From Micropruina glycogenica (lineage in GTDB: Bacteria > Actinomycetota > Actinomycetes > Propionibacteriales > Propionibacteriaceae): DNA of 64,000 nt. Below, one piece after another: positions 27,069-36,252 of this stretch. Both the position numbers and the translations under genes were made by a program. Under the pieces are notes generated by a model. The model was given only the letters and a program-made list of their open reading frames with translations. It had not been told where the DNA came from and searched no databases. The DNA lies in the NCBI RefSeq assembly GCF_039524395.1, contig NZ_BAAAGO010000044.1. One strand, 5' to 3'. The stretch's first letter is position 1; each line of letters opens with the position of its first letter.

Positions 27069-28841
27069 ATGACCGACCCCATGAGCCTCACCTTTCTCGG
27101 CGGCGCCGGCACCGTGACCGGTTCGAAGCACCTGCTCACCATCGGCGCGCGCCGGGTGCTCGTCGACGCCGGAATGTTTCAGGGCGAGAAGAAGTGGCGC
27201 GAACTGAACTGGGCCGAGTTTCCGGTGCCCGCGAGCAGCCTCGATGCGGTGGTGCTGACCCACGCCCACATGGACCACTGCGGGTACCTGCCCGCCCTGG
27301 TGGCGCAGGGCTTCGACGGGCCCGTGTGGTGCACCGCCGAGACCGTCCGACTGGCCGAGATCGTGCTCATGGACGCCGGTCATCTGCAAGAACGCGAGGC
27401 CGAGTACGCGGCCGAGGGCGGCTACTCCAAGCACAATCCGCCGCTGCCCCTGTACACCGTCGCCGACGTCGAACGGACGCTGCCGCTGCTGCGGTCGGTG
27501 CCCTACGACACCGACCTCGATCTGGGCCAGGGCCTCACCCTTCGACTGACCCGGGCCGGGCACATTCTCGGCTCGGCCAGCGTGACCCTGCGGCACGGCG
27601 ACACCTCGGTGCTGGTGTCGGGCGACCTGGGCCGGCACGACCACCCGCTGCTCGAGTCGCGCGACACCCCGCCCGGCGCCGGCTATGTGCTGGTCGAGTC
27701 GACCTACGGCGACCGCGAGCACCCCGATGCCGAGGGGCATCCGCACGAGGTGATGGCGGACGTGATTCGCCGCACGATCGCCCGCGGCGGCAGCGTGCTG
27801 GTGCCCGCGTTCGCCGTCGACCGCACGCCCGTGGTGCTCAAGGCACTGGCGCAGTTGCGCCGCGAGAACCGCATTCCCGACGTGCCGATCTTCGTCAACT
27901 CGCCCATGGCGGTCGCCGCCCTGGCCGTCTACCGCGAGGCCGCCCCGACCGGTGAACTGCGGCCCGACCTGCACCTCGACGAGTTCATCAACCTGCCCAA
28001 CCTGCGCGAAGTCACCGACGCCGAGGAGTCCAAGCGGCTCAACCACCCAGACCGGCCCTGCATCATCGTGTCGAGTTCGGGCATGGCCACCGGCGGACGG
28101 GTGCTGCACCACCTGGAGTACCTGCTGCCGAACCCGCGCAACTCGGTGATCTTCACCGGCTACCAGGGGGTGGGCACCCGGGGTCGGCAGTTGCTCGAAG
28201 GCGCCACCGAGATGAAGTTCCGTGGCCGCTTCGTGCCGGTCAAGGCCGAGATCGCGCAAGACGGCGAGTTCTCGGTGCACGCCGACGGCTCCGACCTGAT
28301 CGACTGGCTGGCCGCCCTCGACCCCAAGCCGCACACGGTGTTCTGCGTGCACGGCGAACAGGACTCGGCCGACAACCTCGCCGCCCGCATTCGGCGCGAG
28401 CTGGGCCTGGTGGCCGTCGTGCCGCACTACCGCGAGGTGGTGGCGCTGCAGCCGGTGGACGGGCTGCCCGTCGTCCAACCCGTCGCGCCGGCCCAACCGG
28501 CGCCGCAACACGCCGCCGAACCCACGTCCACGCCCGAGCCGTCCGACGTCTCCCCCGGGGCTCGGCTCACGTTCGGCGGGGCGGGCACCCACACCGACGA
28601 CAGGGCGCAGGTCGAGGTGATTCTGACCACCGCGCTGGGGCAGGTGCCGTTCGTGCCCGACGACAAGCGGGCCGGGGTCGAGGCCGCCCTGCAGGGTGCG
28701 ATCGCACGCGTCGGGGGCGACCGCGCTGCCCTGCTCGACGCGGTCAACCAGGCGCTCTACGCCGCTGCATCAGCGGTCGAAACCCCGGGTGGGCAGTCGA
28801 TCGTCGCCCTGCTGGCACACGTGCCCAAGGTGCTGCGATGA
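27069..28841 (+). CDS. MBL-fold beta-CASP ribonuclease family protein
   Basis: A 590-aa metallo-beta-lactamase/beta-CASP protein of the CPSF-like RNA-processing type. The HxHxDH zinc motif is HAHMDH at 65-70 in LTHAHMDHCGYLP. Later motifs are SGDLGRHDHPLL, the beta-CASP VLVPAFAVDRT and SSSGMATGGRVLHH, and the final HADGSDL. The canonical domain ends near residue 465. It carries an extra 125-aa Pro-rich and helical tail (TFGGAGTHTDDRAQVEV onwards) of unknown purpose. AAGGGTGAAACC precedes the ATG. Endo- or exonuclease activity on RNA is expected from the family. Confidence 0.87.
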   Translation: MTDPMSLTFLGGAGTVTGSKHLLTIGARRVLVDAGMFQGEKKWRELNWAEFPVPASSLDAVVLTHAHMDHCGYLPALVAQGFDGPVWCTAETVRLAEIVLMDAGHLQEREAEYAAEGGYSKHNPPLPLYTVADVERTLPLLRSVPYDTDLDLGQGLTLRLTRAGHILGSASVTLRHGDTSVLVSGDLGRHDHPLLESRDTPPGAGYVLVESTYGDREHPDAEGHPHEVMADVIRRTIARGGSVLVPAFAVDRTPVVLKALAQLRRENRIPDVPIFVNSPMAVAALAVYREAAPTGELRPDLHLDEFINLPNLREVTDAEESKRLNHPDRPCIIVSSSGMATGGRVLHHLEYLLPNPRNSVIFTGYQGVGTRGRQLLEGATEMKFRGRFVPVKAEIAQDGEFSVHADGSDLIDWLAALDPKPHTVFCVHGEQDSADNLAARIRRELGLVAVVPHYREVVALQPVDGLPVVQPVAPAQPAPQHAAEPTSTPEPSDVSPGARLTFGGAGTHTDDRAQVEVILTTALGQVPFVPDDKRAGVEAALQGAIARVGGDRAALLDAVNQALYAAASAVETPGGQSIVALLAHVPKVLR

Positions 28842-28871
28842 CACTGGGTTCGTAGTCGCGCGTCACCGCCC

Positions 28872-28968
28872 GTTGGTCGAGCTTGTCGAGACCTCGTCCA
28901 CACGGTCGTGGCCCGTCGGGGTTCGACACTTCAAGGCTGCGCAAGGGGTCTCGACAAGCTCGACCAAC
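28872..28968. repeat. Perfect 22-bp inverted repeat, GGTCGAGCTTGTCGAGACC family
   Basis: The arms (28872-28893 and 28947-28968) contain TTGGTCGAGCTTGTCGAGAC and its complement without a mismatch, separated by 53 bp. It fills the space between two converging genes and is likely to act as a bidirectional terminator or transcript end. Confidence 0.75.
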
Positions 28969-28981
28969 GAAATCAACCGTC

Positions 28982-30424
28982 TTACGCGACGCCGTTGTCT
29001 TTGGTCGCCTCTGGACGAGTGGTGCCGTCGAGCCAGGCGGTGAAGAAACCGGTCAGGTCTTCGGGGGTGGCGGCGTCGGCGTGCTGCCGGAACTGTTCGA
29101 GGCTGCGCGACCCAGATTGCTGCGCCCAGGCCTTCAACATCGAGAAGAACGCCTCATCGCCCATGCGCACACGCACCGCCTGCACGGCGGTGGGGCCACG
29201 GTCGTAGACCCGTTCGAACAGGTGGTCGGCCCCAGGGTTCGACAGCGAGGGAGCCCAGAACTCCTGCTGCTCGGCCATGCCGCGGTACACCACGCTGAAG
29301 TTGCGCGCCGGGTCGTCGGCGGTGAGCCAGGCGGCGTAGCTGGCCAGAGCCTCGTTGATGAAGATGTCGTTCCACTCGGTCAGGGTGACGGTGTCACCCA
29401 GCCACATGTGGGCCAGTTCGTGAAACAGCAGGCTCTCGGAGCCGACCCCGCGCTTGTTGTACACCGGCCGCATCGCGACCTCCAACCCGCCCCAGTAGAA
29501 GCGCACGTCGGCCACGAGGCCGCCGATGCCGCTGAACGGGTACGGGCCCAGGTAGCGTTCGAGCTTCTCGACCGCTGCAGGCGTGCCGCGCAGCCACGCC
29601 AGGGCCGCGTTCTGATCGGCTTTCGGCAGCCGCTCGCTCACCGCGTACACGAACGGACGGCCCTTCGCCGTGCCCTGCTCGAGGCGGAACTGGCCGACAC
29701 CCAGAAAGGTGGCGTAGGTGACGGTGGGGGCGTCCACCAGCCAGACCCAGCGAGTTCGGCCGGTTGCGACCGGGTCGGCGGTGTGACTGATCAGGCGTCC
29801 GGCGCAGATCGCCTCGACGTTCGTAGGCACGTTGACGCTGAACCGCATGGTGGCGGCGTCGCGCGGGTGATCGTTGGCCGGGTACCACAGCGTCGCAGAG
29901 GTCGGTTCACCGGCGATCACCAACTCGTCACCCGATGAGTAGGCCGAAGGCGGTCGAATCGCGAGGTCGAGGGGTGACCCGGCGTAGTCGACCGTCGCGG
30001 TGAACGTGGCGCCGGCCATGATCGCAGGCGTTGCCGGGTCGGTGCGGACCACCGACACGCCGAGGTCGTCGCCGGTCTGCTGAAGCGTCGCCGAAGCCCC
30101 GTTGACGCTCACCGCCGACGCGCCCAGGGCGAGGTCGAGGTGAAACCGGTCGAGGTTCTGGGTGGCGATCGCCGTGATCGTGGTGCGGCCGGTGAGCCGG
30201 GTGCCGTCCACCCGCACCGAAACGTCGTAGTTCTGAACGTCGTAGCCGCCGCCACCGGCGTCGGGAAAGTCGGGGTCACCGATGCCGGCGGTACCCCAGG
30301 TCTGCTCGGCAGGCGGCACGGGCGTGACACTTTCTGCCGGCCGGCTCGCCAGCAATGCCAGCACCAACGCCAGCACGACGGCCACCGCACTCAGGGTGAG
30401 CCAGAAACGGACTGCTCGTGACAC
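28982..30424 (-). CDS. M1 family metallopeptidase, membrane-anchored
   Basis: A 480-aa zinc aminopeptidase-type protein of family M1. The metal site HELAH, an 18-residue spacer and NEALASY is complete, and the substrate-anchoring loop is in VADVRFYWGGLEVAMRP. It is shorter than classical PepN and lacks the C-terminal helical domain, as in other short actinobacterial M1 enzymes. Residues 6-33 form a hydrophobic anchor, so the enzyme acts outside the membrane. GTG at 30424, 6 nt after a CACGCT box, is chosen; the frame upstream runs through a palindromic repeat. Confidence 0.87.
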   Translation of the reverse strand: MSRAVRFWLTLSAVAVVLALVLALLASRPAESVTPVPPAEQTWGTAGIGDPDFPDAGGGGYDVQNYDVSVRVDGTRLTGRTTITAIATQNLDRFHLDLALGASAVSVNGASATLQQTGDDLGVSVVRTDPATPAIMAGATFTATVDYAGSPLDLAIRPPSAYSSGDELVIAGEPTSATLWYPANDHPRDAATMRFSVNVPTNVEAICAGRLISHTADPVATGRTRWVWLVDAPTVTYATFLGVGQFRLEQGTAKGRPFVYAVSERLPKADQNAALAWLRGTPAAVEKLERYLGPYPFSGIGGLVADVRFYWGGLEVAMRPVYNKRGVGSESLLFHELAHMWLGDTVTLTEWNDIFINEALASYAAWLTADDPARNFSVVYRGMAEQQEFWAPSLSNPGADHLFERVYDRGPTAVQAVRVRMGDEAFFSMLKAWAQQSGSRSLEQFRQHADAATPEDLTGFFTAWLDGTTRPEATKDNGVA

Positions 30425-30494
30425 GCAGCCAGCGTGCCAGACGATCGGGTGAGCCAGATCAGCCCACGGGCCGAATCCCACTCGTAGCCGCCGC

Positions 30495-30529
30495 TGGCGC
30501 GAGTTGGGGACGGTTCCCAACTCGCGCCA
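30495..30529. repeat. Perfect hairpin of the GGGGACGG repeat family
   Basis: TGGCGCGAGTTGGG and CCCAACTCGCGCCA form a 14-bp perfect stem around the loop GACGGTT. It lies between the flavin reductase stop and the M1 peptidase start, both on the minus strand, so it could terminate one transcript upstream of the other. It is the cleanest copy in the window and defines the family. Confidence 0.85.
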
Positions 30530-30536
30530 GGCGATC

Positions 30537-31139
30537 TCAGGCGCCGCGCAGCAGGTCGGCGAAGTCGATGTCGCCGCCGAACTCGTCGTGCGCCGGCGCC
30601 CCTGGGTGTTCGGCCACCAGTTGCGCGAACTCGCGGCCCGCCGACTCGATGCGGGAGCGCAGCTGGCCGGCCGAGTCGCCCCAGTCTGCGGTGGCCGCGA
30701 ACACCCCGGTCGGGGTCACGGCGGCCTTCAGGTAGTGGAACAGCGGCAGCATCGCGGTGGCGATCACCAGCGAGTGCCGCGCCGACCCGCCGGTGGCCGC
30801 GAGCAGCACCGGGCGGCCCGCCATGACGCCCTCGTCCATCAGGTCGAAGAACATCTTGAACAGACCCGAGTACGAGGCGTTGAACACGGGGCTCACCACG
30901 ATCACGCCGACCGCCCGGCCCACCGTGCCGTACGCCTCGGTGAGCGCGGCGGACGGCACGTGCGTGGTGAGCTGGTGCGCCAGGTCGGTGGCGAGCGTGC
31001 GCAGCTCGATGCTGACCACCTCGACCGGCTTGCAAGCGGCCAGCACCCGCTGGGTCGCCTTGCCCAACTGCTCACCGAGCAGCAGGCTCGACGACGGGGT
31101 GCCGACCCCGGCCGAGATCACCACGATCGTGTCGGTCAT
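30537..31139 (-). CDS. NADPH-dependent FMN reductase (CE1759 type)
   Basis: A 200-aa flavodoxin-fold reductase with the N-terminal phosphate loop ISAGVGTPSSSLLLGEQL and SPVFNASYSGLFKMFFD, a flavin-binding loop of the family. It overlaps the LLM monooxygenase by 4 nt (ATGA) and is probably its partner, feeding reduced FMN to it. This pairing is known as the CE1759/CE1758 arrangement in actinobacteria. The substrate of the pair is not known. Confidence 0.87.
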   Translation of the reverse strand: MTDTIVVISAGVGTPSSSLLLGEQLGKATQRVLAACKPVEVVSIELRTLATDLAHQLTTHVPSAALTEAYGTVGRAVGVIVVSPVFNASYSGLFKMFFDLMDEGVMAGRPVLLAATGGSARHSLVIATAMLPLFHYLKAAVTPTGVFAATADWGDSAGQLRSRIESAGREFAQLVAEHPGAPAHDEFGGDIDFADLLRGA

Positions 31140-32299
31140 GCCGTCTCGCCCGCCTCGACGCTCGCGTAGGGGCTGCGTCCGGTGACGTCGTCGACGGCGA
31201 CAGGACGCGACTCGGCCAGCGCCTGCTCGGCCTGCGCCACGGCCACCAGCGACTCGTGCGTGGGCGCCTCGGGCACCTGTGCCGGCCGGCCCTCGGCGAA
31301 CCCCTTGCGCAACTCGGGCAGAATCTCGCCAAGCAGGTCGAGCTGTTCGAGCACCGTCTTCAGCGGCAGCCCGGCGTGGTCGATCAGAAACAGCTGGCGC
31401 TGGTAGTCGCCCACCACGTTGCGGAAGCCCAGCGTGCGCTCGATCACCTGCTGCGGCGAGCCGACGGTGAGCGGGGTCTGCGCCATGAACTCCTCCAGAC
31501 TAGGCCCGTGCCCGTAGACGGGCGCCACGTCGAAGTATGGCCTGAACTCGTTGACCGCGTCCTGGCTGTTGCGGCGCATGAAGAACTGCCCGCCCAGGCC
31601 GACGATGGCTGTGTCGGCCGGCCCGTGGCCGTAGTGCTCCCAGCGCCGGCGGTACAGGTTCACCATCTGCCGGGTGTGGGTTTGCGGCCAGAAGATGTTG
31701 TTGTGAAAGAACCCGTCGCCGTAGAAGGCGGCCTGTTCGGCGATCTCGGGGCTGCGAATCGAGCCGTGCCAGACGAACGGGGGCACGCCGTCCAAGGGTT
31801 GCGGGGCCAGCGTGAAGCCCTGCAGCGGGGTGCGGAACCTGCCCTCCCAATCGACCACCGGCTCGCGCCACAGCCGACGCAGCAGCGCGTAGTTCTCGAC
31901 GGCGAGGCTGATGCCGTCGCGAATGTCCTTGCCGAACCAGGGGTAGACGGGGCCGGTGTTACCCCGACCGAGCATCAGGTCGACCCGGCCGTCGGCCAGA
32001 TGCTGCAGCACCGAGTAGTCCTCGGCGATCTTCACCGGGTCGTTGGTGGTGATCAGCGTGGTCGCCGTCGACAGCATGATGCGCTCGGTCTTGGCCGCGA
32101 TGTAGCCCAGCAGCGTGGTGGGGCTGGACGGATGGAACGGCGGGTTGTGGTGCTCGCCGTGCGCGAACACGTCGAGACCGACCTCTTCAGCCTTGGTGGC
32201 GATGGCGACGGCCGCCTTGATCCGCTCGTGCTCGGTGGGGGTGACACCGGTGATCGGGTCGGGGGTGATGTCGCCGACGGTGAAGATGCCGAACTGCAT
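31136..32299 (-). CDS. LLM-class flavin-dependent oxidoreductase (CE1758 type)
   Basis: A 387-aa luciferase-like monooxygenase. MQFGIFTVGDITPDPITG at the start, GEHHNPPFHPSSPTTLLGYI and the RVDLMLGRGNTGPVYPWFG loop are typical of the CE1758 subfamily. GGGAG precedes the ATG at 32299. It is first in a two-gene operon with an FMN reductase. A palindrome typical of MarR-family regulators sits 12 bp before the ATG, so the operon is probably induced by a small aromatic or oxidant, but no MarR gene is nearby. Confidence 0.88.
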   Translation of the reverse strand: MQFGIFTVGDITPDPITGVTPTEHERIKAAVAIATKAEEVGLDVFAHGEHHNPPFHPSSPTTLLGYIAAKTERIMLSTATTLITTNDPVKIAEDYSVLQHLADGRVDLMLGRGNTGPVYPWFGKDIRDGISLAVENYALLRRLWREPVVDWEGRFRTPLQGFTLAPQPLDGVPPFVWHGSIRSPEIAEQAAFYGDGFFHNNIFWPQTHTRQMVNLYRRRWEHYGHGPADTAIVGLGGQFFMRRNSQDAVNEFRPYFDVAPVYGHGPSLEEFMAQTPLTVGSPQQVIERTLGFRNVVGDYQRQLFLIDHAGLPLKTVLEQLDLLGEILPELRKGFAEGRPAQVPEAPTHESLVAVAQAEQALAESRPVAVDDVTGRSPYASVEAGETA

Positions 32300-32311
32300 G
32301 ACTGCTCCCAA

Positions 32312-32331
32312 ATAGTTGTCGTTTCAACTAT
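32312..32331. promoter_or_regulatory. MarR-type operator palindrome
   Basis: ATAGTTG-TCGTTT-CAACTAT: perfect 7-bp arms around 6 nt, a size and sequence typical of MarR-family sites. It lies directly upstream of the LLM/FMN reductase operon. The regulator is not encoded in the neighbourhood. Confidence 0.7.
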
Positions 32332-32404
32332 CTCACACAACGACGATACCAGCGACGGTATTCCCGCCCCGATTGTGTGCCCCACGCCGGGCTGATCCAC
32401 AAGC

Positions 32405-32443
32405 GGGGACGGTTACTTGGATCCTCATCAGAGAACCGTCCCC
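32405..32443. repeat. GGGGACGGTT inverted repeat
   Basis: GGGGACGGTT (32405-32414) and AACCGTCCCC (32434-32443) form a 10-bp perfect stem around 19 nt. It belongs to the repeat family seen at 8.0, 19.9, 30.5 and 40.5 kb, but without the outer GCGCGAG arms. Confidence 0.7.
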
Positions 32444-32487
32444 GATAGTGCTCACACCCGCCGAGTCGCCTTTGCCATCATCGACGC

Positions 32488-32778
32488 ATGCAGCCAACAG
32501 CACCAGAGGTGACCGCGCTGGCGATCAACGTGGCCGTGCCCGCCGACCTTCAGTGGACGGACGTCCGCCGCGACGAGGAGTTTCTGCTCACCACCCTGAA
32601 CGTACGGCTGCTTCCCGACGGCAGCCTGGCGGCCAAGGCGTATGGACGGCCGACCGCCGGCGGCAGGGGCGCCTACACGTCGTTCCGGGTGCCCGATCGC
32701 GCGGAGTTGCGCGAGCTGATCGCCCAGGCAGCCGATCGGGCCGCCGAACTTTGGGCCGCCAACACCGGCATGGGCTGA
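32488..32778 (+). CDS. Small hypothetical protein
   Basis: A 96-aa soluble protein, starting MQPTAPEVTALAINVAVPAD, with a strand-rich middle and a C-terminal amphipathic helix (RAELRELIAQAADRAAELWA). I do not recognise the family. The start has no ribosome site, but CATCAT lies 6 nt before the ATG, in line with the leaderless pattern of the neighbours. Codon usage is like that of surrounding genes. Confidence 0.6.
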   Translation: MQPTAPEVTALAINVAVPADLQWTDVRRDEEFLLTTLNVRLLPDGSLAAKAYGRPTAGGRGAYTSFRVPDRAELRELIAQAADRAAELWAANTGMG

Positions 32779-32879
32779 ACTCGGGCCAGCAAGGGCGCCT
32801 CATCGAAACGCCGCGCAAGAGGGTGTTGATCCGACCCCCGTCTGGGGTGGTCAGATCAGCCGTCTTTTGCCGGCCACGC

Positions 32880-32975
32880 CCTCACAGCGGCGCACGCCGG
32901 GGATTCCCCGGCAGAGATCCCGGGTCAAGCCCGGAATGACCGGAGCCGTCATCCCGGCGCACGCCGGGATCTCTG
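32880..32975. repeat. REP-type palindromes
   Basis: Three inverted GC-rich elements occur in succession, the last ATCCCGGCG-CA-CGCCGGGAT being almost perfect (about 32950-32972). They end about 55 bp before the sirtuin start. The whole 249-bp space from 32779 has no gene. Confidence 0.65.
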
Positions 32976-33027
32976 CAGACGCGCACCCGCTCTCGACGCA
33001 CAACCGTCCACGCGTCACACTCGACTG

Positions 33028-33807
33028 ATGGACGACCTCGCCCACGCCCGCGCTCTGCTCGCCGACGCGGCCCGGGTGGCCGTGCTCACCGGCGCGGGCA
33101 TCTCGACGGCCTCAGGCATCGGCGACTTTCGCGGCCCGCAGGGCCGCTGGACCCTCGACCCCGACGCCGAGCGGGTGTCGACCCTGTCGTGGTACCTCTC
33201 CGACCCCGACGTGCGCGCCAAGGCGTGGGCGTTTCGCGCCGAGTCCCCGGTGTACGACGCACAACCCAACCCCGCCCACACCGCCCTGGTCGCCCTCGAG
33301 AACGGCGCCCGGCTCACCGGGCTGATCACCCAGAACACCGACGGCCTGCACCAGCTGGCCGGCTCGAACCCCGAACTGGTCATCGAGCTGCACGGCAACT
33401 CGCGCACCTGGCGCTGCGAGACCTGCCGCGCCACCGGGCCGATGATCGAGATGGTGCGCCGGGTGCGCGCCGGTGAGATCGACCCCCGCTGCCCCTTCGA
33501 CAGCGGCATCGTGCGAGCCACCACGATTCTGTTCGAAGAGGGCCTCGACCCGGCCACCATCGACGCCTCGGTGGCCGCCGTCGACGAGGCGGACGCGCTG
33601 CTGGTGATCGGCACCTCGCTGACCGTGCACCCCGCGGCCGGACTGGTGCCCTACGCGAAGCGGCGCGGCACGAGCGTGGTCATCGTGAACGCCGAGCCCA
33701 CCGACTACGACCACCTGGCCCAGGTGCTGTTGCGCGGCCCCATCGCCGAGGTCGTGCCGTCCATACTGCGCGCAGATGACGAACAGATCTCAACGATCGC
33801 TGAATGA
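33028..33807 (+). CDS. Sir2 family NAD-dependent protein deacylase
   Basis: A 259-aa sirtuin that would remove acyl groups from lysines using NAD. Motifs in order: GAGISTASGIGDFRG (22-36), TQNTDGLHQLAG (101-112), the catalytic His122 in ELHGN, GTSLTVHPAAGLVP and VIVNAEPTDYD. The zinc site is unusual: Cys130, Cys133 and Cys155 are present, but the position of the fourth Cys (CPxC) is Asp158 in CPFDSG. It may bind zinc with Asp or not at all. The start at 33028 has no SD and a -10-like box nearby. No partner gene. Confidence 0.9.
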   Translation: MDDLAHARALLADAARVAVLTGAGISTASGIGDFRGPQGRWTLDPDAERVSTLSWYLSDPDVRAKAWAFRAESPVYDAQPNPAHTALVALENGARLTGLITQNTDGLHQLAGSNPELVIELHGNSRTWRCETCRATGPMIEMVRRVRAGEIDPRCPFDSGIVRATTILFEEGLDPATIDASVAAVDEADALLVIGTSLTVHPAAGLVPYAKRRGTSVVIVNAEPTDYDHLAQVLLRGPIAEVVPSILRADDEQISTIAE

Positions 33808-34008
33808 AACTACAGCGCAGAGGCTGGCGCAACGGGCCGACAACCGATTAGATGCAGCACACGGGAGCTCGGGGGCTTTCCGGGTACGCAACATTGCAGC
33901 ATGGTCACAATCAGGTCAACGATCGACCTTCTGCTTCGTTTGCCCGACCCGGCCAGCAATAGTTCTCCCATCATCGCGGCGGCGGGTCGCGAGCGACAAG
34001 GAGGAAAT

Positions 34009-35229
34009 GTGCGTAACAAGAAGCTGCTCGGGGGCGCGGTAGCCCTGTTGAGCGCGTCCATGCTCTTCGCCGGTTGCGGCAGCCGCAGCGAGCCGGCCGC
34101 CAGCGGGTCTGCCGGCGGCGCCGCCACCAAGGTGGCCAAGATTGGCGTCATCGCCCCCCTCACCGGCGACCTGTCAGTGATGGGCCTGGGCATCAAGAAC
34201 TCGGTCGACCTGGCCATCAGGCAGGCCAACGAAAGCAATGCGATTCCCGGCTGGAAGCTTGAGTTGGCCGCCGAAGACGACACCGCCACCCCCGACGTGG
34301 GCGCCAACGCGGCCACGAAGCTGGCCGCCGACAAAGACGTGGTCGGCGTGGTCGGCACCCTCAACTCGGGCGTCGCCCAGTCGGTGCAGCCGATTCTGAA
34401 CAGCGCGAACATCGTCATGGTGTCGCCGGCCAACACCAGCCCCAACCTCACCCAGGGCGCCGATCTGGCCAACCCCAAGCGCACCTACCCGAACTACTTC
34501 CGGGTGTGCACCACCGACTCGATCCAAGGCCCGTTCGCGGCCCAGTACCTGTTCGAGTCGGGGGTCAAGAAGCTCGCCGTGGTCAACGACAAGAAGCCGT
34601 ACGGCCAGGGCCTCGCCGAGGCGGTCGCCACCAAGTTCAAGGAACTCGGCGGTGAGGTCGTCTCGAACCAGACGGTGAACAAGGACGACGACGACTTCTC
34701 GACCGTCATCGACCTGATGAAGGCGAAGAACCCCGAGGTCGTCTACTTCGGCACCGAGTTCCAGCTGGCCGGCCCGATGAGCAAGCAGATGAAAGACAAG
34801 GGTCTCGCCGTTCCGCTGATGGGTGGCGACGGCATCTTCGACCAGAAGTTCGTCGATCTGGCCGGCGCGAAGTCGAACGGTGACCTGGCCACGTCGGTGG
34901 GTGCCCCGATCGAGTCGCTGGCCTCGGGCAAGAGCTTCGTCGAGGCCTACAAGGCGGCCGGCTTCTCCGACGGCTTCTCGGCCTACGGTGCCTACGCCTA
35001 CGACGCGGCCAACGCGATCATCGCCTCGCTGAAGAAGTCGCTGCCCAGCGCTTCGGACGCCTCGTCGGCTCGCCAAGCCACCATCGACGGCATGGCTGCG
35101 GTCAGCTTCGACGGCGCCACCGGCAAGGTCGGCTTCGACGAGTTCGGCGACGCGATCACCAAGACGCTGACCGTCTACGAGGTGCAAGAACTCAAGTGGG
35201 TCGCCAAGAAGACCGGCGAGCTGAAGTAG
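34009..35229 (+). CDS. livK: Branched-chain amino acid ABC transporter, substrate-binding lipoprotein
   Basis: A 406-aa lipoprotein with lipobox FAGC (Cys23) and a type I periplasmic-binding fold of the leucine/amide class, starting KIGVIAPLTGDLSVMGLGIKN and containing VVGTLNSGVAQSVQPILN. It captures the amino acid outside the membrane. The GTG start follows AAGGAGG. It is first in livKHMGF and separated from livH by a strong hairpin, a layout expected to give more binding protein than permease. The ligand could be a branched-chain amino acid, urea or a short amide. Confidence 0.92.
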   Translation: MRNKKLLGGAVALLSASMLFAGCGSRSEPAASGSAGGAATKVAKIGVIAPLTGDLSVMGLGIKNSVDLAIRQANESNAIPGWKLELAAEDDTATPDVGANAATKLAADKDVVGVVGTLNSGVAQSVQPILNSANIVMVSPANTSPNLTQGADLANPKRTYPNYFRVCTTDSIQGPFAAQYLFESGVKKLAVVNDKKPYGQGLAEAVATKFKELGGEVVSNQTVNKDDDDFSTVIDLMKAKNPEVVYFGTEFQLAGPMSKQMKDKGLAVPLMGGDGIFDQKFVDLAGAKSNGDLATSVGAPIESLASGKSFVEAYKAAGFSDGFSAYGAYAYDAANAIIASLKKSLPSASDASSARQATIDGMAAVSFDGATGKVGFDEFGDAITKTLTVYEVQELKWVAKKTGELK

Positions 35230-35245
35230 TCATCGTCCAATGATG

Positions 35246-35278
35246 CTGTGGGGAGTCGCTGTCGGCGGCTCCCCACAG
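35246..35278 (+). terminator. Intra-operon hairpin between livK and livH
   Basis: CTGTGGGGAG (35246-35255) and CTCCCCACAG (35269-35278) pair without a mismatch around a 13-nt loop. There is no U-run. In many ABC operons such a structure gives partial termination or protects the upstream mRNA, raising binding protein above permease. Nothing else is in this 72-bp gap apart from AAGGAG before livH. Confidence 0.75.
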
Positions 35279-35301
35279 TTCGATGAAGGAAGGAGAAGGC
35301 G

Positions 35302-36248
<947 letters not shown>

Positions 36249-36252
<4 letters not shown>

